Numbered from the stretch's first letter, positions 35,533 to 45,916 are shown. The stretch is DNA of 64,000 bases from Phytoseiulus persimilis (GCA_037576195.1 CM075101.1:8556001-8620000); one strand, 5' to 3'. Numbers and translations are program-made. Notes: a model not told the origin generated them from the letters alone.

Positions 35533-36672
35533 GATCCTTACTATATATAATCGGCTTAGTCTGTCAGTTTGTCAGTTTGTCAGTTCGTCCGCACTTTTTC
35601 TGGAAGACATGAAGGTGATTCCGGGACCAATCTGAACATACTCTCCCGAGTCTGGAGAGGTGATTCCGGTACGAGTCTGACTATACTTTTCAAAAGCTGG
35701 AGGGGTGATTCTAGAACCGATCTGACCATACTTTTCAAAACGTGGAGGGGTGATTCCGGAACCGATCTGACCATTACTTTTCAAGTCTGGAGGGGTGATT
35801 CCGAGACCAATCTGAACATTACTTCCCAACTCTGGAGGGGTGATTTCGAGACTAATCTGAGCATTACTTTCCAACTCTGGAGGGGTGATTCCGAGACCAA
35901 TCTGAGCATTACTTCTCAACTCTGAAGGGGTGATTCCGAGACCAATCTGAGCATTACTTCCCAACTCTGGAAGGGTGATTCCGAGATCAATCTGAGCATT
36001 ACTTCTCAACTCTGGAGGAGTGATTCCGAGACCAATCTGAGCATTACTTCCCAACTCTGGAGGGGTGATTCCGAGACCAATCTGAGCATTACTTCCCAAC
36101 TCTGGAGGGGTGATTCCGAGATCAATATGAGCATTACTTCTCAACTCTGGAGGAGTGATTCCGAGACCAATCTGAGCATTACTTCCCAACTCTGGAGGGG
36201 TGATTCCGAGACCAATCTGAGCATTACTTCCCAACTCTGGAGGGGTGATTCCGAGACCAATCTGAGCATTACTTCTCAACTCTGGAGGGGTGATTCCAAG
36301 ACCAATCTGAGCATTACTTCACAACTCTGGAGGGGTGATTCCGGAACCAATCTGAGCATTACTTTCCATCTCTGGAGGGGTGATTCCGAGACCAATCTGA
36401 GCATTACTTCCCAACTCTGGAGGGGTGATTCCGAGACCAATCTGAGCATTACTTCCCAACTCTGGAGGGGTGATTCCGAGACCAATCTGAGCATTACCCT
36501 CCAACCACGGAGGGGTGATTCCGGAGTCAATCTGACCATATTTTTCAAAATCAGAATGCTGACCCAATGAAGGGAGAGAAAAGTGCCTCGATGGCAGGGA
36601 GCGCCGTCCAACGGCGCGCAGCGCGGCCGACTCCAGTCGGCCAAAGGCCGGCTGGTTATATATAGTGAGGAT
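35533..36672 (-). repeat. satellite cassette 4 (minus)
   Basis: Bounded by GATCCTTACTATATATAATCGG on the left and GGCTGGTTATATATAGTGAGGAT on the right. These are inverted copies of each other at their outer ~18 bases, so this is the most complete cassette. About 20 units of 45 bp. Confidence 0.87.
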
Positions 36673-37470
36673 TGGGACCGTGTGCACACCAAGAACCGGA
36701 AGGGCGCTTGGACGCGCCGGAGCTAGATGGAGATCTTCCTGGCTGTCAATGGGAAGAGAAATCGTCCCGCAGGAGAAAAATTGAACAGCTATGGAAAGCG
36801 CCTCGCCTTGACTGGACGGTCACATGGTTCGGATCAACTCCCTCGCCACGTTTAGGATCCACTTGCCATCTCAGAACAACAAAAACCATCAACGGTTCAT
36901 AGTGTTCTTCGGACCCCCGAGAAAGTACTAACAAGTCTCATGTGAACAACGTAAGAATGGAACCTCAGCAAAGCTAGAACAAGGTGAAAGTGAACTAAAC
37001 CAGAGCACTCGAGGTTTCCCCATACACGGCAAGGTGCTAAACCAATAATAAGGAAGGACCTTGAGAGACGACAAGCACAGGACGGCGATAATCGTCTGAG
37101 GATTCCTGCTGTCGCATCTCAGGTCAAAGTGTTCAAACAGTTTAACGAGAACTATCACGAGGTGTTCATGCAGCAGTCGGACAACCCCGACCTGTACCAA
37201 TCGCTGAGAAAGAACCTTAACTGCAGTTTACTAACTGCAAAAACTGCGAATTTTCGCAGTTTATCGACTGCGAAAACCGCAATCGTCTGCAGTTTTTGAC
37301 TGCAGTTCGAATCCAGCGGGCGGCGGCAAACAAGCCGCGCCAATCGGCAAGGAATGCTCATTTCCGTCGCATGGAAGGGAGAGCGGTCAGCTCAGGATAC
37401 TGATCCCAACAATTCACTCTTATGAGACCGACCGAGCCAAGCCAAATTATACCTTATTATGAATTGAATC
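36673..37470. other. spacer between satellite cassettes 4 and 5
   Basis: No gene recognised. A cluster of short inverted ACTGCAG/CTGCAGTTTTTGACTGCAG motifs at 37,218-37,305 could form hairpins. The stretch is otherwise unremarkable. Confidence 0.35.
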
Positions 37471-38669
37471 GATCCTTACTATATATAATCGGCTTGGTCT
37501 GTCAGTTTGTCAGTTTATCAGTCTGTCAGTTTGTCCGCACTTTTTCTGAAAGACATGAAGGTGATTCTGGGACCAATCTGAACATCCTCTCCCGAGTCTG
37601 GAGAGGTGATTCCGGTACGAGTCTGACTATACTTCTCAAAAGCTGGAGGGGTGATTCTAGAACCAATCTGACCATACTTTTCAAAACATGGAGGGGTGAT
37701 TCTAGAACCAATCTGACCATACTTTTCAGAACGTGGAGGGGTGATTCCGGAACCGATCTGACCATTACTTTTCACGTCCGCAGGGGTGATTCCGAGACCA
37801 ATCTGAGCATTACTTCCCAACTCTGGAGGGGTGATTCTGAGACCAATCTGAGCATTACTTTCCAACTCTGCAGGGGTGATTCCGAGACCAATCTGAGCAT
37901 TACTTTCCAACTCTGGAGGGGTGATTCCGGGGCCAATCTGAGCATTACTTTCCAACTCTGGAGGGGTGATTCCGAGACCAATCTGAGCATTACTTCCCAA
38001 CTCTGGAGGGGTGATTCCGAGACCAATCTGAGCATTACTCTCCAACTCTGGAGGGGTGATTCCGAGACCAATCTGAGCATTACTTTCCAACTCTGGAGGG
38101 GTGATTCCGAGACCAATCTGAGCATTACTTTCCAACTCTGGAGGGGTGATTCCGGGCTCAATCTGAGCATTACTTCCCAACTCTGGAGGGGTGATTCCGA
38201 GACCAATCTGAGCATTACTTCCCAACTCTGGAGGGGTGATTCCGGGCTCAATCTGAGCATTACTTCCCAACTCTGGAGGGGTGATTCCGAGACCAATCTG
38301 AGCATTACTTTCCAACTCTGGAGGGGTGATTCCGGGGTCAATCTGAGCATCACTTTCTAACTCCGGAGGGGTGATTCCGGGGCAAATCTGAGCATTACTT
38401 TCCAACTCTGGAGGGGTGATTCCGGGGTCAATCTGAGCATTACTTCCCAACTCTGGAGGGGTGATTCTGAGACCAATCTGAGCATTACTTTCCAACTCTG
38501 GAGGGGTGATTCCGAGACCAATCTGAGCATTACTTCCCAACTCTGGAGGGGTGATTCCGAGACCAATCTGAGCATTACTTTCCAACTCTGGAGGGGTGAT
38601 TCCGAGACCAATCTGAGCATTACTTTCCAACTCTGGAGGGGTGATTCCGGGGCCAATCTGAGCATTACT
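37471..38669 (-). repeat. satellite cassette 5 (minus), truncated by the copia element
   Basis: Begins GATCCTTACTATATATAATCGG, then the tail and about 25 units of 45 bp. It stops inside a unit at 38,669, where the copia 5' region begins. Its GGCCGGC head is not found beyond the copia element, so the right part is missing from this window. Confidence 0.87.
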
Positions 38670-38759
38670 CTCTGGTCTCGATGAATTCATCATTTAATTA
38701 GGTCATAGGTAACTACGAATTGTTCATAGTACTCCCTGCTTCTCCAGAATCAGAGGGGC

Positions 38760-39147
38760 TGTTGAGATGCAACACGCGAAAGCGGATGCATCCGAATCTA
38801 GATTCAGCAGATGCGGTTCGTACTAGAACCCACGCCACTCAAGGCGCCAAAGTAATCAATCCTTTCATCAGAAAACCTTAGAACCCCGGCTTAGTGCCGT
38901 AATTACTAACACCCTCGGAGTACTCCCCGAAGACTCAACTCAACAACTCTCACTCTCCCAATCACATCCCATATAACCATACTCCACACCCGAATAAACT
39001 ACTGTTCATCTATACGCCATACTGTTTTCTCCTTGCTACCGTATCAGTGTCCGCGAGGTGAATTTGCCTGTGCACGGAGCCCTCTAGCTAGTGTGCCACT
39101 GAAGACCAATCGACCGCCGACTTTGACGATGAATTTCCTCTTCAACA
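38760..39147 (+). repeat. 5' LTR of the plus-strand copia element
   Basis: 388 bp, TGTTGAGATGC to CTTCAACA. It carries 24 bp (around ACCAATCGACCGCCGACTTTG) that the 3' LTR lacks. The next bases, CGTTATCAGCGCC at 39,148, are a candidate primer-binding site. The segment 38,670-38,759 before it duplicates the bases before the 3' LTR, including the purine tract CAGAGGGGC. Confidence 0.88.
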
Positions 39148-39272
39148 CGTTATCAGCGCCTTTGCTTGTCCCGTGCAGCGCCTGCGGTCCTTCGGTAAGT
39201 TAACAGGATAGTACGCGGTGAGCAGTCATTTTTTTTTATCCCTACCACCGTCGCGGAGTCATCAAATTTCTC

Positions 39273-40832
39273 ATGATATCACCAGCCGAAAGTGATTCTT
39301 TCATCATCCTTGTACCCGATCAAGTAGACTTTGATACACCTTCACCAGTGAATTTTGAGGTGGAACAGCCACGAGAACCCCCACGGCGTGCTGTGATGGC
39401 TAACAGTGCCTCCACGAGCGCCGCGAAACTTTCCAACCTAACGGCGGTTAAACTGGACATTGCCGGCAAAAATTATTCGGCCCGGAAAACCGTCATAGAC
39501 ATATTACTTCTCGCCGAAGATAAATGCTTCGAGGCTGCTCACGGCACTCTTCCCATTACCGACCCAGATTACAAAAACGCTAACAATCTTGCGCGAAGCA
39601 TTTTACTCAATTCGATTGATATTTCGCTCATCCAGTTGAAATTTAACGATTCAATATCCAAGGTTTCTGCCGCAAGCGGATACGTGGCAATCACAGAAGA
39701 ATTTGAGAACGTGACTGGTCTCCGACAACAAACCGCCTTGAAAAACATTTTTACGTTCAAATTCGATTCAGTAAAAACCCCATCCCAGAACGTTCTTCGT
39801 TTCCGACAGCTTGTGGCTGAGGCAATCAATGCCGGAGCGAAAACTAATGATACAATTCTCGTACCTTGCCTCCTCCAGGCACTACCTCAAAGCTGGGTAT
39901 TTCTCAAACAAACATGGGGGACCCAACCCGTAGAGCAGCGAAACATAACTAATCTGTATGCAATGATTGAAAGCGAGCAGACAAGACTCCTATCGGAAGC
40001 TCAAAGTGCGCGCATCAATACTCATAATAACCATGCCGTTTACTACTCACAACTTCAAACTTTTCTCAACGCTCGATCTTTCCAATCAAACCCCCGATTT
40101 TTCAACCCTCGTTTCTACAACCCAAGACCGCGTCCCATGAATCAGCACAACCAATTCAATTCCTTCCGCCCTTCCTTCAACAACAACAACCTGAGATACC
40201 ATAACTACCCACGAACAAATTCATTCAATTCTAATCGATTCAACGCTCCCCGCCCGAACCAATATCAAAACAATCAATACCAATCCCAACCCATGCAAAC
40301 ACCCTCACGAGGTGCAACCAACCCACGCGGCCACAACAATTATCGAGGCTCAGGCTTTAGAGGACGCGGCAATCACCGAAATCAAACCCCGCGCGCACAC
40401 CTCACTCAAATCGAAGCGGGGCAATCAACCCTCTTCGAAGCTGAACTGTTCATGGCATCCACCTCAAACGAAATTGATGAATCAGAAAAATGGATCCTAG
40501 ACTCCGGAAGCTCAAACCATTTTTGCAATTCACTACAGCCATTCTTCAACTATGAAGAACTAGAAACTCCACTCATAATCAGGGTGGGCGGATCGGAAAC
40601 ACTTCGAGCAATCGGTACAGGCACGATTCTGCTCGAAACTTATACGACCCCGGACCAGGCCATCATTTGCCTTGATCACGCCTTTTATGCGCCCGGTCGG
40701 AACTTGGTATCAATTTCTGCATTGCTCAGCGACAGCTGGACTGTCATGGCAAACCGGACTTCGTTCACCATATCCAAAAATTCACATACGATCCCCGCGC
40801 ACCTTGAACATGGTCTGTACATATGTACTTAA
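39273..40832 (+). CDS. copia gag-protease polyprotein
   Basis: An intact 519-codon frame from ATG 39,273. Gag would assemble the particle and bind RNA, and the protease would process the polyprotein. Residues about 50-250 look like a copia capsid: LARSILLNSID, VAITEEFENVTGL, LLQALPQSW. Residues about 265-390 form a basic Asn/Pro/Phe/Arg-rich region ending in RGG-like repeats (GSGFRGRGNHR). There is no CCHC knuckle, so RNA binding probably relies on the basic region. The retropepsin core follows with WILDSGSSNHF (catalytic Asp about residue 410), then AIGTGTILLE and APGRNLVSI. The frame stops at TAA just before integrase, which lies in the +1 frame. It overlaps the pol frame by at least 160 bases (40,672-40,832). 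Confidence 0.85.
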   Translation: MISPAESDSFIILVPDQVDFDTPSPVNFEVEQPREPPRRAVMANSASTSAAKLSNLTAVKLDIAGKNYSARKTVIDILLLAEDKCFEAAHGTLPITDPDYKNANNLARSILLNSIDISLIQLKFNDSISKVSAASGYVAITEEFENVTGLRQQTALKNIFTFKFDSVKTPSQNVLRFRQLVAEAINAGAKTNDTILVPCLLQALPQSWVFLKQTWGTQPVEQRNITNLYAMIESEQTRLLSEAQSARINTHNNHAVYYSQLQTFLNARSFQSNPRFFNPRFYNPRPRPMNQHNQFNSFRPSFNNNNLRYHNYPRTNSFNSNRFNAPRPNQYQNNQYQSQPMQTPSRGATNPRGHNNYRGSGFRGRGNHRNQTPRAHLTQIEAGQSTLFEAELFMASTSNEIDESEKWILDSGSSNHFCNSLQPFFNYEELETPLIIRVGGSETLRAIGTGTILLETYTTPDQAIICLDHAFYAPGRNLVSISALLSDSWTVMANRTSFTISKNSHTIPAHLEHGLYICT

Positions 40833-43608
40833 CGCTACACCAATCCTTCCACTCAATAGTCCACAAGTATTCATCTCCCTTATTAACAGTAACCCGTCTC
40901 TCCAAGAAGCCCATGAGGCATTCGGTCATATCAATGAAAACGCAATACAGAAGCTACTCAGAAAGAATAACATTCGGTTCAAACCAGACAACGAGGAATA
41001 CGAATCATGCATCAAAGGAGAATTGAATAGGACAAGTTACCATTCTAAACCTGTAACGATGAGGCCAACCTGACTAGGCCAACTGCTTCACACTGACCTT
41101 TGTGGTCCTTTTCGGCCCTCCTTGGGGGGTCACCGATATTTCATGAACCTACACGAACGAACATCCCGATTCAATCGTCTCCATTTACTGAAGGAAAAGC
41201 GTGAAGCTCCGGAGCTCATCATCAAATATTTGAAATGGTTCGAAAACCAAACCGGTACCGATATCAAATCATTACTAACTGATGGTGGAAGGGAATTTTG
41301 CAACTCAACATTAAAGAAAGCTCTCGATGATATAGGCGCAGAGCATATCGTCAAGCCAACAACGGCTCATGAATCTAACGGCTAAGCGGAGAGAAACAAT
41401 AAGACCATACAAAAACTCGCTCGTACCATGCTCATTTCCGCCAATCTCGAATTTGTGTTCTGGGGCGAAGCCTGCGTTTGTGCTTCTTATCTCCTCAATT
41501 TGACAAACATCAGTCCCTTGACCGGGAAATCCGCTTTCGAAACAATCTATGGCTTCCCACCAAACCTATCGAATCTCCACCCTTTCGGTTCTCCATGCTA
41601 CGTCTACGATCATCGACCAAAGACTTCGAAATGGCGCCACAGAGCTCTTTTCGGTACAATGTTAGGCTATTCAGAGCGCTTAGACGGTTTTCGCGTATTC
41701 ATTCATAAAACACGCAAGCTCTGGATTTCTAAGGACGTGAAGTTCATATCGGCAAGGCGAATAATAAGAAAAGGAATGAAACTCACAAGCAGTGACTTTA
41801 CGGAAAGGCCTGAAACGTTACAAGAAACGTATGATAAAGAAACGCCGCAAGAAAATGACGGCTCAGACATAGAAGACAATGAAAGTATCAATTCTGAAGA
41901 GCCGCGGCCCGATTCTCCCTGTTTGGTCTCACAGGACTCAGAGGATGAATCAACTGACAAAGAAGAAAACTGGCCTATAACGACAATGAAGTTAAGAAAA
42001 AGGACCGAGATTAAACGGCCAATAAGATACGAAACCGAATTAAACGAAATATTTTCGCCTGCAACCTACCGAAAAGCGATGCAATCACCTTTTGCCAAAG
42101 AGTGGCAGAGAGCAATGAAAACAGAAATGGAATCGATCAAAGCTCACCAAGTTTGGTCCCTAGTTGATAGGCCAAAACATAAGAAACCAATCTCCGTCCG
42201 ATGGGTTTTTCGCTACCGTCCTCACAAGGAAAATGATGCTGACAAATTCCGAGCACGCCTCGTGGCTCGCGGGTTCCAACAGAAACCCGGAACCGATTAC
42301 GGGGAAATATTCGCCCCTGTAGCTCGCTGGGACACCCTGCGTTGTCTACTCTCCCTTTGTGCAGCAAAGAAACTTTTTTCAAGACAGTTCGACATATCGG
42401 TAGCTTTCCTTCATGCAGATCTCAACGAAGAGCTCTACTGCAACCAACCAGTCGGCTTCTCCGACGGAACCAACAAGGTTTGCAGATTACATAAAAGCCT
42501 CTACGGCATCAAACAAGGACCAAGAAGCTTCCATACCAAACTACGACAAGTACTCACAAATCTTGACCTTGTTCAAAGTCAAGCTGACCCGTGTCTGTTC
42601 TTCAGACATGGCCCTGGTTCAGCTCTGACACTACTCGTAGCCTATGTAGACGACGTCTTGGTTATGTCAACAAATCAAAACATTCTCGACGATCTTCTTG
42701 CGCGGATTTCTAAATCGTTCAAGATAAAAACATCACCGTTGAACACTTTCCTAGGTATACACATCCATATCGATAAGTTCCATAACGTGTGGTTAAACCA
42801 AAAATACTATGCTCTGTCAATTCTCAAGCGTTTCCAAATGGAACACGCAAGGCCAATCGCAACCCCAACAGATAATTCGATCTATTCTCTCGAACGTAAC
42901 AAAGACTCAAATTCAACTCGCCCATATCGGTGCTTACTAGGTTCGCTCATGTATTTGTCCTTATGTACCCGCCCGGACATTTCATATATAGTTTCCTACC
43001 TATCAAGATTTCTCGACAACCACACAGAAGAGCATTGGAACGCTGCTCTAAAAGTCCACCGCTACTTGCAGGATTCCCCAGATCTTTCCATTGTTTACTC
43101 CGGAGGCTCGTTCGATAAACTCCAGGATACCTTTGAGATCTACACGGATGCCGATTACGCATCCTGCGAAGAAACGCGTCGATCTGTGAGTGGCTCCATT
43201 ACAAAATTAAACGGCGGTCCCATCTTGTGGTCAAGCCGACAACAGAAGAGCATCTCCCTTTCAACAACCGAGAGCGAATTTATCAGTGCGACTGAAGGCG
43301 CAAAAGACGCCCTATGGCTTAGCGCTCTCTTCAAAGAACTCAAGCTTCCCCTCCGACCGAAAATTTACATAGATAATATCTCAGCGATCAGGCTCACGCT
43401 CAATCCCGAATTCCATCTAAGGACAGAACACATTGATGTCAGATATAAATTCATTCGAGAAACACATCGGAAGGATCAAATCAGCTACGCTTACGTGACG
43501 ACGGACAAACAGCTAGCTGATCTACTAACAGAACCTTTGCCCCGCCCAGCTTTCCAAAAACTTCTCGCACTTATAGGACTGCGGAGATGGCATTCACAAC
43601 TTTCCTAA
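40820..43608 (+). pseudogene. copia pol: integrase, reverse transcriptase, RNase H
   Basis: One frame, +1 relative to gag, runs from about 40,820 to the stop at 43,608. It is interrupted by a TGA at 41,071-41,073 and a TAA at 41,383-41,385. In order it carries a degenerate pre-integrase segment (EAHEAFGHINENAIQKLL). The integrase has HTDLCGP near 41,091, LLTDGGREF near 41,273 and AERNN just after the second stop. A Glu/Asp-rich linker follows. The reverse transcriptase has RARLVARGFQQKPG, QFDISVAFLHADL and catalytic YVDD at 42,643-42,654. RNase H has TDADYASCEETRRS, STTESEF, IDNISA and TEHIDVRYKFIRE. The RT and RNase H parts (41,428-43,608, 726 codons) are fully open. Only the integrase part is broken, so loss of function may be recent. 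Confidence 0.88.
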
Positions 43609-44066
43609 TCACTGCCATTTCCGTTGCCGTCCTCCAAACACCCGTCTTCGGCTCATTCTACTACTTCGACTACGAAGATTGCGGATCCTGTAAAAATTTA
43701 TCTGACTGTTGCACCATTCGAGAAGTCGAACCCGCACGATTCATTACTCAATGCTCAATGTCTTCCCTAAACTGCATCCAGAGTTCTCCTCCTGACATCG
43801 TGTGCTTAATGCCCGATTTCCCCCCTCTGGGAGGAGAATCCCTTTGGAAGAAATACAAAGAAACTCGACCAATGCCCCAACCAGATCATATCACTACCAA
43901 TAAGACCATACCTTATGCTTCAATCATTCTCAACTGCATCCTATTGATAGCCCTCTTCAGTGTCTTTTATACCTACAAACGGAGCTACGCCCGTATGCAA
44001 TCGTACCAACCTATTCCACCCTACAACTCCCCAGATAACTCGCTCCACAGAGTAGACCGAGAATAA
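43587..44066 (+). CDS. env-like type I membrane protein (ORF3)
   Basis: A 159-codon ORF downstream of pol, overlapping the pol stop by 22 bases in another frame. It has the layout of a small type I membrane glycoprotein. A hydrophobic signal peptide spans about residues 1-22 (FLITAISVAVLQTPVFG). The ectodomain of about 85 residues has seven cysteines, including DCGSC and DCC, and two possible N-glycosylation sites (NLS, NKT). One membrane span lies at about 109-130, and a short basic/Pro-Tyr tail follows. It is far smaller than retroviral Env, with no visible furin site or fusion peptide, so a role in entry is not implied. By position it matches env-like genes of some LTR retrotransposons. 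Function unknown; it has no resemblance to a family I can name. Confidence 0.65.
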   Translation: MAFTTFLITAISVAVLQTPVFGSFYYFDYEDCGSCKNLSDCCTIREVEPARFITQCSMSSLNCIQSSPPDIVCLMPDFPPLGGESLWKKYKETRPMPQPDHITTNKTIPYASIILNCILLIALFSVFYTYKRSYARMQSYQPIPPYNSPDNSLHRVDRE

Positions 44067-44238
44067 AATCTCCCAGCGTACCACACAAGAATAGAGAGAG
44101 ATTTGACACACCAACCCAACGATGAGACATCTTCTTTGAATGGCGCGTAGTTAGGCCAGCTCTTGTTTATGATAGGAACGTTATTTAAAATAAACACAAA
44201 ATCTTCTACTTTACAATGAAATTTCTCTGTTGTACACC

Positions 44239-45111
44239 TCAAACTTCGATGTAACTTAAGTACCCCCTGCACCCCTCGCTCTGTATCGGATCAGAGGGAA
44301 CAACCTCAACTAAGGGTCGTCGCCTCTCCTTCAACAAAACACAAATTCCCCTTACGCGAGATCGGCAGAGTATATGTTGGATGTCAAGCTCACAATCAAA
44401 GCCGCGGAGCATCATCCGCCGGCGTTTGCCACCAGGTATCGACGGCGGCCACAAATTATCGCTCGGCACCGTTGACATCTCAGGTGCAACCGTGGTGCTT
44501 CTCTCGGTCGGATTCACACCAGTCCCCCCGAAGTCGATTGCGACTTCGATCGCGAATCCTGACCCGACCAGGACCAGCAACGCGCCGAAGAACCAATAAC
44601 CCAACTTCAGGGATCTGATCGACCTCCCGGATGATCGGCAAGTCAAAGACTCCAGATTTAACGACAAGAATGGATTCCGTGCTCGACGGTCAGTCAGGCT
44701 CGACAGGGAGCCCTCCATTTCCATTTGCCTCTGCGAGTCGATCGAAAATCGAACCCTCAGAGGGGGCGTCGCTGCCACCACGGACCCAATATTGGCCACC
44801 AAGCCAACAGTCGATTGCCGTGCCGCTCCCACAGGAGCCTCCGTCACCGTGTGCTCCTCTTCATCAGCTCCGATGTTCTCAGGCGATTGTGGCATCTCGG
44901 CGAAACCTTCACTGACGGACTCGACGGAGGATTCTAACTCAGAGTCTCCTATCGGCTCGTCGTCCTGCCGTCGCTCCCTCTTTGCGTAATGGAGCGCCCT
45001 CTCACTGAGGCTCGTTTGGCCGACCAGCATTTCCGAATATTTTCCTTCGGATTGCGACATCGTCTCGGGATGCTTGACTATTTTATTTCTTCCTGGCGAA
45101 CAAAGTGACAC
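44239..45111 (-). CDS. antisense type II membrane protein ORF (ORF4)
   Basis: A 290-codon ORF on the strand opposite to gag-pol, tail-to-tail with ORF3 and wholly inside the retrotransposon before its 3' LTR. The N-terminal ~165 residues are hydrophilic, acidic then Ser/Arg-rich (SELESSVESVSEGF, ADEEEHTVTE). One strong membrane span lies at about 169-192 (WFFGALLVLVGSGFAIEV) with basic residues before it, predicting N-in/C-out. The C-terminal ~95 residues hold four cysteines (about 240, 249, 257, 281). A second Met at residue 18 (MSQSEGK) could be the real start. No homology is recognised. The ORF is long for chance in this composition and has an orderly domain plan, but no promoter or transcript evidence is visible from sequence. 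Confidence 0.55.
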   Translation of the reverse strand: MSLCSPGRNKIVKHPETMSQSEGKYSEMLVGQTSLSERALHYAKRERRQDDEPIGDSELESSVESVSEGFAEMPQSPENIGADEEEHTVTEAPVGAARQSTVGLVANIGSVVAATPPLRVRFSIDSQRQMEMEGSLSSLTDRRARNPFLSLNLESLTCRSSGRSIRSLKLGYWFFGALLVLVGSGFAIEVAIDFGGTGVNPTERSTTVAPEMSTVPSDNLWPPSIPGGKRRRMMLRGFDCELDIQHILCRSRVRGICVLLKERRRPLVEVVPSDPIQSEGCRGYLSYIEV

Positions 45112-45552
45112 CGTTTAAGACCTTCGACCCCAACAAACACAATAATCTACCCTCTTCCCATTTTGGCTCCAACCGCTCCATTCAATTCTCCCATTGGCTC
45201 CCAAAGCGCCTACGCTTCGGCGCACGGGGGAGAGACCTGTAAGCCTCTGCGCCGAACGTGTCGATGCAGACCCAACGACTCAAGAACAACGCCACCTGCA
45301 ACAACAAGAACCTCAACAAGAACAATAACAAACAAGACCCAACGTCTTCGGGCACGTTACAACGAGAACACACAGGTACCACTTACGACTGCTCTCAGAG
45401 ACCAACTCTAGAACAACCAAGACCCTCAAATGTTAAAGCACATACAAGATATGGAACACTCCCTCTGGTCTCGAGAAATTCATCATTTAATTAGGTCATA
45501 GGTAACTACGAACTGTTCATAGTACTCCCTGCGTCTCCAGAATCAGAGGGGC
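45112..45552. other. copia leader of the antisense ORF and region before the 3' LTR
   Basis: Non-coding A/C-rich stretch (AACAACAAGAACCTCAACAAG around 45,300). It ends with a purine tract (CAGAGGGGC) directly before the 3' LTR. An 82-codon plus-strand frame at 45,163-45,411 is low-complexity Thr/Arg and is not called. Bases 45,463-45,552 are the source of the extra 90 bases at the element's left end. Confidence 0.5.
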
Positions 45553-45916
45553 TGTTGAGATGCAACACGCGAAAGCGGATGCATCCGAATCTAGATTCAG
45601 CAGACTCGGTTCGTACTAGAACCCACGCCACTCAAGGCGCCAAAGTAATCAATCCTTTCATCAGAAAACCTTAGAACCCCGGCTTAGTGCCGTAATTACT
45701 AACACCCTCGAAGAACTCCCCGAAGACTCAACTCAACAACTTTCACTCTCCCAATCACATCCCATATAACAATACCCCACACCCGAATAAACTACTGTTC
45801 ATCTATACGCCGTACTGTCTTCTCCTTGCTACCGTATCAGTGTCCGCGAGGTGAATCTGCCTGTGCACGGAGCCCTCTAGCTAGTGTGCCACTGAAGACG
45901 AATTTCTTCTTCAACA
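45553..45916 (+). repeat. 3' LTR of the plus-strand copia element
   Basis: 364 bp, TGTTGAGATGC to CTTCAACA, preceded by the purine tract. AATAAACTACTG near 45,786 is a candidate polyadenylation signal. The next sequence, GTCAGGTTAGGCTC, is the complex repeat, not satellite. Confidence 0.88.

Larger units (their letters stand above)
38670..45916 (+). mobile_element. copia-type LTR retrotransposon with env-like and antisense ORFs
   Basis: LTRs at 38,760-39,147 and 45,553-45,916 begin TGTTGA and end TCAACA, a perfect inverted terminus. The order is gag-protease, integrase, reverse transcriptase, RNase H, as in Ty1/copia. It then has an extra membrane-protein ORF in sense and another in antisense before the 3' LTR. 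Only two in-frame stops and one frame change disrupt the coding part, so it is the youngest element here in coding terms. The LTRs differ by about 11 substitutions and a 24-bp indel. No target duplication is visible, and the left end carries about 90 extra bases copied from upstream of the 3' LTR. Confidence 0.9.
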
